From an uncultured Bacteroides sp. (GTDB lineage: Bacteria > Bacteroidota > Bacteroidia > Bacteroidales > Bacteroidaceae), in assembly GCF_949298305.1 (NCBI RefSeq), contig NZ_CASFWU010000072.1, positions 1 to 15,880 on the forward strand: a DNA stretch of 15,880 bases, written 5' to 3'. A program made the position numbers and the translations under genes. Of this stretch, positions 1 through 5,816 are shown piece by piece. The notes under the pieces are model-generated. The model saw only the letters and a list, made by a program, of their open reading frames with translations, did no database searches and was not told the origin of the DNA. The number at the start of each line of letters is the position of its first letter. Positions within the stretch are counted from its first letter, which is position 1.

Positions 1-747
1 GTAGAAGTCGCCCAAGCGTGCATGGCCGAGCGGCTTGTTGCCCAGCACGCCGGGCAGCGGCTCGTCGGTGATGGTGAAGGTGTACACCTCGCTCCAGTCG
101 GACGATGCCACCGCTGTCACCGCCTTGACGCTCGCGCTGCGTCCGGTCGGAGCATCGCCTTCAGCCAGTGCCTTGACGCTCACGCTGTGCTCGCCCGGAG
201 CGTAGTCGAAGAGGCTGAAGCTGATTCCGGGTTCGGAAACGGGCATTTCCTTCCCGTCGTCTATCTTGTAGAGATAGGAAGCGGCATTCGCGACGGGCGC
301 CCACGAGACGGTCACGGTGCAGCTCTCCTTATTCACATCGGCATTCAGCGCATCGGGCGCCTGCAGCTTCGCGCTTCCGACGGAGAAGTCTGCCTTGCCC
401 CACTCCGAGGGGCTGAACAAATCGGGCTGGGCGGTACTGACCGCCTGCACCGTGATGGAGTGGCTGCCTCCCTCGAATTTACTGTACGGCTGGAGTTCGA
501 GGCGCGTCTCCCCGGTTTTGTACAGGGTTTCGTCGCCGGAAATCTTGTAATGGTAGTTGTCCGCATGCTCCACCGCCTGCCACGAGGCGATGATGGTCTT
601 TGCATTCCTGTCCACATCCACTGTGACGACCGGAGTGGCGAGTTGCGTCTGGCCGATGGAGGGCTGGTCATCCTTGTCGCAGGCCGTCATCAGCAGGATG
701 GCCGCGAACATCTGCATTGCTGCGTAGTATAGTTTCGTTTTCATCAT
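1..747 (-). CDS. Surface lipoprotein with two FN3-like repeats (3' end missing)
   Basis: The gene runs off the left edge without a stop; about 249 codons are visible. The N-terminus is a lipoprotein signal peptide with lipobox LMTAC. The acidic stretch after the cysteine (DKDDQ) resembles the Bacteroides surface-export signal, so the protein is probably on the cell surface. Two similar segments of about 90 residues follow. Each begins near LATP or LQAP and carries a W-x-V...A-x-x-Y-x-Y-K-I pattern, which is fibronectin-III-like. Adjacent ATG codons at 747 and 744 are both possible starts; an AGGAGG at 754-759 sits 6 or 9 nt upstream. It lies 147 bp downstream of the HU-like gene on the same strand and is probably cotranscribed with it. 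The frame was checked by translating both ends of the visible part. The function is unknown; binding or adhesion is only a guess. Confidence 0.85.
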   Translation of the reverse strand, partial: MMKTKLYYAAMQMFAAILLMTACDKDDQPSIGQTQLATPVVTVDVDRNAKTIIASWQAVEHADNYHYKISGDETLYKTGETRLELQPYSKFEGGSHSITVQAVSTAQPDLFSPSEWGKADFSVGSAKLQAPDALNADVNKESCTVTVSWAPVANAASYLYKIDDGKEMPVSEPGISFSLFDYAPGEHSVSVKALAEGDAPTGRSASVKAVTAVASSDWSEVYTFTITDEPLPGVLGNKPLGHARLGDFY

Positions 748-753
748 ATCATA

Positions 754-759
754 CCTCCT
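754..759 (-). promoter_or_regulatory. Perfect AGGAGG ribosome binding site of the lipoprotein gene
   Basis: On the minus strand AGGAGG lies 6 nt before ATG 747 and 9 nt before ATG 744. Shine-Dalgarno sites are generally weak or absent in Bacteroidetes, so a perfect one is notable. The HU-like gene upstream has the same feature. Confidence 0.75.
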
Positions 760-844
760 GTTAAGTTTTATGTTTCTGCATTCCGCACCCTGCGGAGAGG
801 CAGGCGGGCAATCGCAGCCGGAACCCCGTTCGGCCCCTTGTTCC

Positions 845-882
845 CCGGCTGCCGGATAGCCGTCAGACCATCCGGCAGCCGG
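845..882 (-). repeat. 13-bp perfect inverted repeat between the HU-like and lipoprotein genes
   Basis: Arms at 845-857 (CCGGCTGCCGGAT) and 870-882 (ATCCGGCAGCCGG) are perfectly complementary around a 12-nt loop. The structure starts 13 nt past the HU-like stop codon. No T-tract follows on the minus strand, so a classical intrinsic terminator is unlikely. It could be an mRNA 3'-end stabiliser or processing site, or an attenuator that lowers lipoprotein expression relative to the HU-like gene. Confidence 0.7.
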
Positions 883-894
883 CCGGAAGAAGTG

Positions 895-1410
895 TCAGCC
901 TATCGGGTTGTCGTCTTCGCCGCCACCGGTGCCACCGCCGCCCGTGCCGCCGGTCTCGCCGCCCGAGGGCAGCCCCTTGGCCTTGCGGTAGGCCGCCAGC
1001 GAGGCGTAGTCGATGCCGTCGGCCAGCACGCCGGCATTCTCGAAGGTGAGCTGCTGGATGATGGCGTTGCGGAACTTGCGGTTGGGCACGAAGCGCAGGC
1101 GGGCTTCATAAATCATGGTGTTGGGGTCGAACTCGTTGATGTCGGCCACGCCCTTGCTGCGGAAGGTGATGCGGAGGTCGCCCATCTCGCCCAGGGGCAC
1201 CGATTCGCCCTTGCGCAGCTTGCTGATGGCATATTCGGTCAGGTGTACCAGCCCTGCCGTCAGTTCGATGGGGGCCGTGGTTGTGTTCGCGGTGGCGGCA
1301 CGGGTGGCGCTGTCGGCCTCCTCGGCTTCGCCTGTGATGGGGGTGGCGTACCACAGGGGTGCCTCTTCACGATTGTTCGGGTTCACTTTCTGAATCAGTT
1401 TGTACTTCAT
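895..1410 (-). CDS. HU-related (histone-like) DNA-binding protein with Gly-rich tail
   Basis: A 171-residue protein resembling the Bacteroidales HU-related group. The N-terminus (MKYKLIQKVNP...LWYATP) matches the start of that family. Residues about 48-145 carry the helical segment and the HU-like core LGEMGDLRITF...ARLRFVPNRKFRNAI, with the basic arm ending in R-x-R-F-x-P-N-R-K-F. Residues about 28-47 are low-complexity (Ala/Thr) where the family usually has a helix. Residues 149-164 are a Gly-rich tail, followed by an acidic end (EDDNPIG). The start is fixed by AGGAGG at 1419-1424, 8 nt upstream. It is probably the first gene of an operon with the lipoprotein, read from the promoter at 1760-1790. 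A nucleoid or structural DNA-binding role is inferred from the family; the target is unknown. Confidence 0.85.
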   Translation of the reverse strand: MKYKLIQKVNPNNREEAPLWYATPITGEAEEADSATRAATANTTTAPIELTAGLVHLTEYAISKLRKGESVPLGEMGDLRITFRSKGVADINEFDPNTMIYEARLRFVPNRKFRNAIIQQLTFENAGVLADGIDYASLAAYRKAKGLPSGGETGGTGGGGTGGGEDDNPIG

Positions 1411-1418
1411 AGCTGTTT

Positions 1419-1424
1419 CCTCCT
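1419..1424 (-). promoter_or_regulatory. Perfect AGGAGG ribosome binding site of the HU-like gene
   Basis: On the minus strand AGGAGG is followed by 8 nt and then ATG at 1410. This supports the chosen start and implies unusually SD-dependent translation for this phylum. Confidence 0.8.
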
Positions 1425-1472
1425 GTTCTTTTAGTTAGACTTCGGTTCATTGGCCGTCCTCCGTTCCGCACC

Positions 1473-1496
1473 CCCTCCGCCCGTCCTTTCGGAGGG
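1473..1496 (-). repeat. Small 7-bp inverted repeat in the HU-like leader
   Basis: CCCTCCG at 1473-1479 pairs with CGGAGGG at 1490-1496 around a 10-nt loop. It lies between the tandem repeats and the HU-like start. It may be a leader hairpin; no function is shown. Confidence 0.4.
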
Positions 1497-1514
1497 CCTG
1501 CGGGGAGACCGGGC

Positions 1515-1712
1515 GTCTGCCTGCGGGAAGACCGGATGTCTGCCTGCGGGAAGACCGGATGTCTGCCTGCGGGAAGACCGGATGTCTGCCTGCGGGAAGA
1601 CCGGATGTCTGCCACCGGATGTCTGCCTGCGGGAAGACCGGATGTCTGCCTGCGGGGAGACCGGATGTCTGCCTGCGGGGAGACCGGGCGTCCGCCTGCG
1701 GGAAGACCGACG
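1515..1712. repeat. 23-bp tandem repeat array, nine units
   Basis: The plus-strand unit begins GTCTGCCTGCGGG and ends AAGACCGGAT. Units start at 1515, 1538, 1561, 1584, 1607, 1621, 1644, 1667 and 1690. Units 1-4 and 6 are identical, and unit 5 (1607-1620) has lost 9 bp. Units 7-9 carry point changes, and a degenerate unit precedes the array at about 1492-1514. There are no spacers, so it is not CRISPR. Each unit contains GTCT...AGAC, with CC/GG inside and CCGG at the junctions, so every unit can form a short hairpin. The unit has no stop codon in any of six frames, so open frames across it are not evidence of coding. The array lies inside the predicted 5' leader of the HU-like operon. Identical neighbouring units suggest recent slippage, and copy number probably varies between strains. 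Confidence 0.95.
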
Positions 1713-1759
1713 GTTCCGCCAGGGGCTTCGGGACACTGCGGTTTTTGGCTCGGCTGTAC

Positions 1760-1790
1760 CAAAGATAAAGGATAAGTTTTTAATTCACAA
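1760..1790 (-). promoter_or_regulatory. Bacteroidetes-type promoter of the HU-like/lipoprotein operon
   Basis: On the minus strand, TTG (1790-1788) is followed by exactly 20 bp and TATCTTTG (1767-1760), matching the Bacteroides -33/-7 consensus. Transcription would start near 1753, giving a leader of about 340 nt that includes all nine 23-bp repeats. Confidence 0.75.
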
Positions 1791-1808
1791 TAGGTTGAAG
1801 GGTGGCTA

Positions 1809-1862
1809 TACACGAACACCCCCGCCGTTTACACGAACGGGGCACTGGCATACACGAACGGA
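1809..1862 (-). promoter_or_regulatory. Three 21-bp-spaced direct repeats, candidate LytTR binding sites
   Basis: TACACGAAC occurs identically at 1809-1817, 1830-1838 and 1851-1859, a period of exactly 21 bp (two helical turns). On the minus strand each reads GTTCGTGTA. LytTR regulators are known to bind 9-bp direct repeats of the form [TA][AC][CA]GTTN[AG][TG] separated by about 12 bp. The copy at 1862-1854 (TCCGTTCGT) fits all nine positions, the middle copy fits eight and the promoter-proximal copy six. The array starts 19 bp upstream of the -33 element of the HU-like operon, as expected for an activator. The adjacent gene pair encodes a LytTR response regulator. Its binding here is inference. 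Confidence 0.65.
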
Positions 1863-1890
1863 TGTTTTTTTCGGCACGGGCCTGTGGAGA

Positions 1891-1921
1891 TTGGATTTGT
1901 TGGTGGAAAAGAATATATTTG
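1891..1921 (+). promoter_or_regulatory. Bacteroidetes-type promoter of the sensor kinase operon
   Basis: TTG at 1891-1893, 20 bp, then TATATTTG at 1914-1921, matching TAnnTTTG. The start site would be near 1928, giving a short leader before ATG 1956. This argues against the GTG at 1884 as the kinase start. Confidence 0.7.
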
Positions 1922-1955
1922 CAGACGAAAGCCTTTGAACGAAAACACATTCTGC

Positions 1956-4856
1956 ATGAATACGAAACGCTCCATACTGCTTTGCCTGCTCGCCGTGCTG
2001 GCGGCCCAGCTGCCCGGTGGCGCCACGGCCGCCGCAGAGCCCGCCGCCGTCACCTCGGAATACGCCTGCCGCCGCTACACCACGCAGGACGGCCTGCCGC
2101 AGATGCTCACCGAATACATCTGGCAGGACGCGAAGGGCTACATCTGGATTGGCACCCTGGGCGGCTTCGTGCGCTACGACGGCTTCGAGTTCATACCTTA
2201 TTTAAAGGGAAAGCAGGAGAACATCCTCTCCTTCTGCCCCGGGCCGGACGGCAGCCTGTGGGCCCTCGGCTTCAGGCGCAAGCACGTGGTGGACAAGGAG
2301 GGGACGATGCGGACGGTGCCCCTGACGGAGAGCGGACTGCTGCTGAACAACCTCAACGCCTACTCGCTGCCGCCCGGCCTGGTGCTGCTGGAAGACGAGC
2401 AGGAACACTGGCGCCAAATCTGCCGCCTGACCGACGGGGGAACGGAAACCTTGCTGGCGTCGCCCCTGCTGGACGACATGGACACGCGCCGCAGGGTCTA
2501 TCTGGACAGCGTCACGCAGACGTTCTACATCCCCACCCCGCGCCTCGTCTACCGGATAAAGACCGACGGCACCTGCCTGCAGCCCATCGTGCGGGCCGAG
2601 TCCTACTCGCTCCTGAGGGACGGGAAGCGGCTCCTGCTCTTTGCCGCCGACGGCATCTACGAGGTGGACGGGCCCCGCGCGTACCTCGTCTCCGCCTGCC
2701 GCTTCCTGGCGCCTGACTACGGCGTGAGCGCCTGCGCCGACCGCAAGGGGAACATCTTCATACACGACGCCCACAACCTGTACCGCCTCTCGAAGGACGG
2801 CAGCGTCAGGCGCATCGTGGACGGCATCAACCTCATCCGCCAGATGTTCATCGACCGCGAGGGCAACCTCTGGCTGGCCACCTACCAGGGCGTCTACAAC
2901 TTCTTCCAGCTGAACTTCGTGAACCACCGCCTGAACGACCACAACGACATCCTGCGCGCCATTGACGAGGACGCACAGGGACGCCTGCTGGCGGGCACCC
3001 TGAACGGCCGCCTGCTTTGCGGGCCGGATGCCGCCGGACTGCGCCCCGTCCCCTACCTGCGCGAGGCGGAAAACTACTTCCTGCCCCGCACGGCCCGCAT
3101 AGGCGGCACCACCTACCTGCTGGGCAGGGGCGACGTGCTGGCCTGCGACGGCGACGGACACCGCTGGCTGGGACTGCCGCGGCTCAACTACCAGTACCTG
3201 GGCAGCCACGCCGACAGCCTGCTCGTGGCCACCCGCCAGGCTGTCTACGTCACCGACGCCCGCGGGCGCATCCTCCAGACCCACGAAGGCCTGCGCGGCG
3301 TCTTCTGCGCCTGCCCCGACGGCGACGGCAGCCTCTACGTGGGCACCGCCTACGGCGTGGTACGCCTGCACGGCGACGAACGCCGGGACATTGCCCTGCC
3401 GGACAGCAGCGTTTCCTGCACGGCCATGACCGTCAGTCCCTACGGCGAAATCCTCTTTGCCTCGGGCGAGAACCTCTACACCGTGCGCAACGACTCCGCC
3501 GTGCTGGTGCAAAGCTATGCCAGCCCGATACGCTCGGTGCGCCAGACGCGCGACAACTTCCTCATCGTGGCCGTCACCGACGGGCTTTACATCACCGACA
3601 ACCGCCTGCTGCAGACCATGTTCTTCAACCGCTACAACGGCTTTACGGGCATCGAGCCCCTGGCCGCCCACATTGCCGAGACGGACGACGGCACCGTCTG
3701 GATTCCCTGCGTGGACCAGGCCGTCGCCTTCCATCCCCACGAACTGGTCTACCAGTACACCCCGCCCCGGCTGGAACTCCTCTCCGTGCAGGCCTCGGCG
3801 GACAACGTCAACTGGCAGCGCGCCACGGCCGGCGCCGACGGGGTCATCCGCCTGGAGCACGGACTGCCCAACCTGCGCTTCTCCTACATCGCCATCTCCC
3901 ACTCCGCCACCGACAACGTGCGCTACCGCTACCGCCTGAAAGGCTTCCAGGAGCAGTGGTCGCAGCCGCAGACGGGTCGCGAGGTGCAGTTCAGCAACCT
4001 GCCGCCCGGACGCTACCGGCTGGAGGTGTCGGCCCTGCTGGGCAACATCTCGTCGGACACCATCGGGGTGGACCTTCTGCTGAAGCCCGCCTTCTGGCAG
4101 CACACGTGGTTCTGGCTGGCGGTCGCACTGGGGCTGGCGGGCGGCATCTGGACACTGGCCTACACCTACTACAAGCGGCGCGACCGCCGGAAGATGGACG
4201 GGCTGCAGCGCGAAATCAAGCTGAACAACCTGCTGGTGAAGTCCATCCGCCTGAAGTCCATCCCCCACTTCAACGCCAACGTGCTGGCGGGCATCGAATA
4301 CTTCATCCTGAACCACTCGGTGGAGGAAGCCAACAAGTACCTCTCCCTCTACTCGCGCTTCACCAGCTCCACCCTGCTTGACGTGGACAAGCCCTCACGC
4401 TCCCTGGACAAGGAGCTGGAGTACGTCCGCCTCTACCTCTCGCTGGAGCAGCTGCGCTACGGCGACAGTCTCTCCTACCGCATCAGCGTGGCGCCCGAAG
4501 TGGACACCGCCACACAGGTGCCCAACATGATACTGCACACCTACTGCGAGAATGCCGTGAAGCACGGGCTGCGCAACAAGGCCGGAAACGGACGCATTGA
4601 CATCGAAGTCACCGCCCGCCCCGGCGGCATCAACATAGCCGTCACCGACGACGGCGTGGGCCGCGAAGCCGCCGCCACCTTCTCCACCTCCTCCACCAGG
4701 CAGGGACTCAGCATCATGGAGCAGCAGATTGAACTCTACAACCAGCGCAACGACGAGCACATCGTGCAGACCGTGACCGACCTCAAGACCCCCGAGGGCC
4801 GGGCCTGCGGCACACGCTTCGAGCTGTTCGTCCCCGTCCGCTATAACTATTTCTGA
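1956..4856 (+). CDS. LytS-type sensor histidine kinase with periplasmic propeller and Y_Y_Y domain
   Basis: A 966-residue protein if started at ATG 1956. That start gives a clean signal peptide (MNTKRSILLCLLAVLAA) and lies downstream of the promoter; an in-frame GTG at 1884 is upstream of the likely transcript start. Reg_prop-type repeats are visible at about residues 40-75 (GLPQ...QDAKGYIWIGT), 297-316 (DREGNLWLATYQGVYNF) and 575-585 (DDGTVWIP). A Y_Y_Y domain spans about 636-708 and one transmembrane helix about 716-738. The cytoplasmic part is a His_kinase domain with the likely phospho-acceptor His771 in SIPHFNANVL, not the usual Q-x-N-P-H-F-x-F-N. The ATPase N-box is at about 857-872 (ENAVKHG) and the DDGVG box at about 898-902. 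It probably senses a periplasmic ligand and phosphorylates the regulator 15 bp downstream. It lacks the fused AraC output of classical hybrid systems. Confidence 0.92.
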   Translation: MNTKRSILLCLLAVLAAQLPGGATAAAEPAAVTSEYACRRYTTQDGLPQMLTEYIWQDAKGYIWIGTLGGFVRYDGFEFIPYLKGKQENILSFCPGPDGSLWALGFRRKHVVDKEGTMRTVPLTESGLLLNNLNAYSLPPGLVLLEDEQEHWRQICRLTDGGTETLLASPLLDDMDTRRRVYLDSVTQTFYIPTPRLVYRIKTDGTCLQPIVRAESYSLLRDGKRLLLFAADGIYEVDGPRAYLVSACRFLAPDYGVSACADRKGNIFIHDAHNLYRLSKDGSVRRIVDGINLIRQMFIDREGNLWLATYQGVYNFFQLNFVNHRLNDHNDILRAIDEDAQGRLLAGTLNGRLLCGPDAAGLRPVPYLREAENYFLPRTARIGGTTYLLGRGDVLACDGDGHRWLGLPRLNYQYLGSHADSLLVATRQAVYVTDARGRILQTHEGLRGVFCACPDGDGSLYVGTAYGVVRLHGDERRDIALPDSSVSCTAMTVSPYGEILFASGENLYTVRNDSAVLVQSYASPIRSVRQTRDNFLIVAVTDGLYITDNRLLQTMFFNRYNGFTGIEPLAAHIAETDDGTVWIPCVDQAVAFHPHELVYQYTPPRLELLSVQASADNVNWQRATAGADGVIRLEHGLPNLRFSYIAISHSATDNVRYRYRLKGFQEQWSQPQTGREVQFSNLPPGRYRLEVSALLGNISSDTIGVDLLLKPAFWQHTWFWLAVALGLAGGIWTLAYTYYKRRDRRKMDGLQREIKLNNLLVKSIRLKSIPHFNANVLAGIEYFILNHSVEEANKYLSLYSRFTSSTLLDVDKPSRSLDKELEYVRLYLSLEQLRYGDSLSYRISVAPEVDTATQVPNMILHTYCENAVKHGLRNKAGNGRIDIEVTARPGGINIAVTDDGVGREAAATFSTSSTRQGLSIMEQQIELYNQRNDEHIVQTVTDLKTPEGRACGTRFELFVPVRYNYF

Positions 4857-4871
4857 CCCACCCCAACGCCT

Positions 4872-5606
4872 ATGAAGCACTTCCGCGCCATCATCGTCGA
4901 GGACGAGCGGCTGCCCCGCCTCTCGCTCCTCCGGAAACTGGAAACCTACCACCCCGACATCGAGGTGGTGGACTGTTGCGAAACCTACGAAGCCGCCCTC
5001 ACCGCCGTCCTGCGCCACCGTCCGGACATCCTCTTCCTCGACATCCAGCTGCAGGGACACACAGGCCTGGAGCTGCTGCGCGAGCTGAAGGAGGCCATCC
5101 CCCTGCCCCACATCGTCTTCACCACCGCATACAGCAACTCGGAGTATCTGCTGCAGGCCATCCGCTTCGCCGCCGCCGACTACCTGCTGAAGCCCGTGGA
5201 CGTGTCGGAGCTGGCAAAGGCCATCCGCCGCATCGAGGAGCGCAGCGCGGCGACCCTGTCCCCAGCAACGCAGCCCCCGGCACAGTCCGGCAAATTCCCC
5301 TTTCGTACCCTCAACGGCACCCTCTATGCCGGCAAGGACGAAGTAATCTACGTGCGCGCCAGCGGCAACTATTCCCAAGTCATGCTGCCCGAGGGCGAGG
5401 AAATCGTACTGGAGAGGCTCGGCGTCATCGAGAGCAAGCTGGGCGAGAGGCACTTCGTCCGCGCCGGACGCAACCTCCTGCTCAACAGCGACCTGATATA
5501 CAAGATAGACCGCAAGCACAAGTGCTGCATCCTGCGCACACCCGCCGGACGCGAATACAGCGTGGAGCTGTCGGCCGGCGGGCTGGAAGCGGTGGAAAAG
5601 CTGTGA
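4872..5606 (+). CDS. LytTR-family response regulator
   Basis: A 244-residue protein. The receiver domain covers residues 1-120, with the acidic pocket at VEDE (9-12), phospho-acceptor Asp57 in ILFLDIQL, Thr84/Thr85 and Lys107 in YLLKPVD. A Pro/Ala-rich linker at about 125-142 leads to a LytTR DNA-binding domain (about 143-243) with the family signature VIYVRASGNYSQV and HFVRAGRNLLLNSDLI. It starts 15 bp after the kinase stop and is surely cotranscribed with it. LytTR proteins bind short direct repeats at about 21-bp spacing, and such repeats occur at 1809-1862 in front of this operon and the divergent HU-like operon. Those sites are therefore the most likely targets (inference). The last codons form the left arm of a terminator. 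Confidence 0.95.
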   Translation: MKHFRAIIVEDERLPRLSLLRKLETYHPDIEVVDCCETYEAALTAVLRHRPDILFLDIQLQGHTGLELLRELKEAIPLPHIVFTTAYSNSEYLLQAIRFAAADYLLKPVDVSELAKAIRRIEERSAATLSPATQPPAQSGKFPFRTLNGTLYAGKDEVIYVRASGNYSQVMLPEGEEIVLERLGVIESKLGERHFVRAGRNLLLNSDLIYKIDRKHKCCILRTPAGREYSVELSAGGLEAVEKL

Positions 5607-5642
5607 TTGTCCGCCGCTTCCAGCCCGCGACTTTCGTTTTTT
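5578..5642 (+). terminator. Intrinsic terminator overlapping the 3' end of the response regulator gene
   Basis: Left arm 5578-5595 and right arm 5611-5628 pair over 18 bp with one G-U wobble. The loop is 15 nt and contains the TGA stop (5604-5606). Eight nt after the stem comes a run of six T (5637-5642). The left arm lies within the last codons of the gene. Confidence 0.85.
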
Positions 5643-5676
5643 ATCCCAATCTTTTGATAAGATAGGATGCGGTTCG

Positions 5677-5718
5677 GCAGAGGCAATTCGGAAAACTTCG
5701 TTTTCCATTTGCCTCTGC
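5677..5718. repeat. Composite inverted repeat overlapping the -33 element of the next promoter
   Basis: Outer arms GCAGAGGCAA (5677-5686) and TTGCCTCTGC (5709-5718) enclose inner arms GGAAAAC (5690-5696) and GTTTTCC (5700-5706) around a TTC loop. Total pairing is 17 bp with one small internal loop. It is not followed by a T-tract. The right outer arm contains most of the TTTG of the promoter for the DUF2148 operon, so it may be an operator. A second terminator-like element is the alternative. Confidence 0.65.
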
Positions 5719-5739
5719 GCTCACCTTTCACTATCTTTG
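5708..5739 (+). promoter_or_regulatory. Bacteroidetes-type promoter of the DUF2148-aguA-aguB operon
   Basis: TTTG at 5708-5711, 20 bp, then TATCTTTG at 5732-5739. The transcript would start near 5746, immediately before the hairpin at 5751-5780. Confidence 0.75.
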
Positions 5740-5750
5740 TACACCCTATC

Positions 5751-5780
5751 GGGAGGCGTTCCTTGTGACGAACGCCTCCC
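5751..5780 (+). promoter_or_regulatory. 11-bp perfect hairpin at the 5' end of the DUF2148 operon mRNA
   Basis: GGGAGGCGTTC (5751-5761) and GAACGCCTCCC (5770-5780) are perfect inverted repeats around an 8-nt loop. The hairpin sits about 5 nt after the predicted transcription start and 36 nt before the start codon. No T-tract follows, so a 5' mRNA-stabilising hairpin or a palindromic repressor site is more likely than an attenuator. Confidence 0.6.
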
Positions 5781-5816
5781 GCACGTGACTGACTAACTCA
5801 TTAAACGAATGAAGAT

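Noticed and set aside
22..732. Plus-strand open frame opposite the lipoprotein gene
   Set aside because: The minus frame has a signal peptide, lipobox, FN3-like repeats and an RBS; the plus frame has no recognisable features and is a shadow.
1406..1421. 15-nt identity with the lacZ leader/M13 reverse primer site (AGGAAACAGCTATGA), suggesting vector contamination
   Set aside because: The match ends at once on both sides, and the flanks encode a coherent Bacteroidales gene with its own upstream region. A chance match around an SD-ATG is more likely.
1515..1712. CRISPR array
   Set aside because: The units are directly abutting with no unique spacers, and no cas genes are present.
1431..1736. 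Arg/Pro-rich leader ORF (GTG start) across the 23-bp repeats, and similar frames on both strands
   Set aside because: The repeat unit has no stop codon in any of six frames, so openness is automatic. There is no ribosome binding site and no known family.
1884..1955. GTG start extending the sensor kinase by 24 residues
   Set aside because: It lies upstream of the predicted transcript start and would bury the signal peptide; ATG 1956 fits better.
2202..4316. 704-codon open frame antisense to the kinase gene
   Set aside because: GC-rich codon use leaves antisense frames open. Its Val/Gln/Gly-rich composition is that of a shadow, and the plus strand encodes clear domains.
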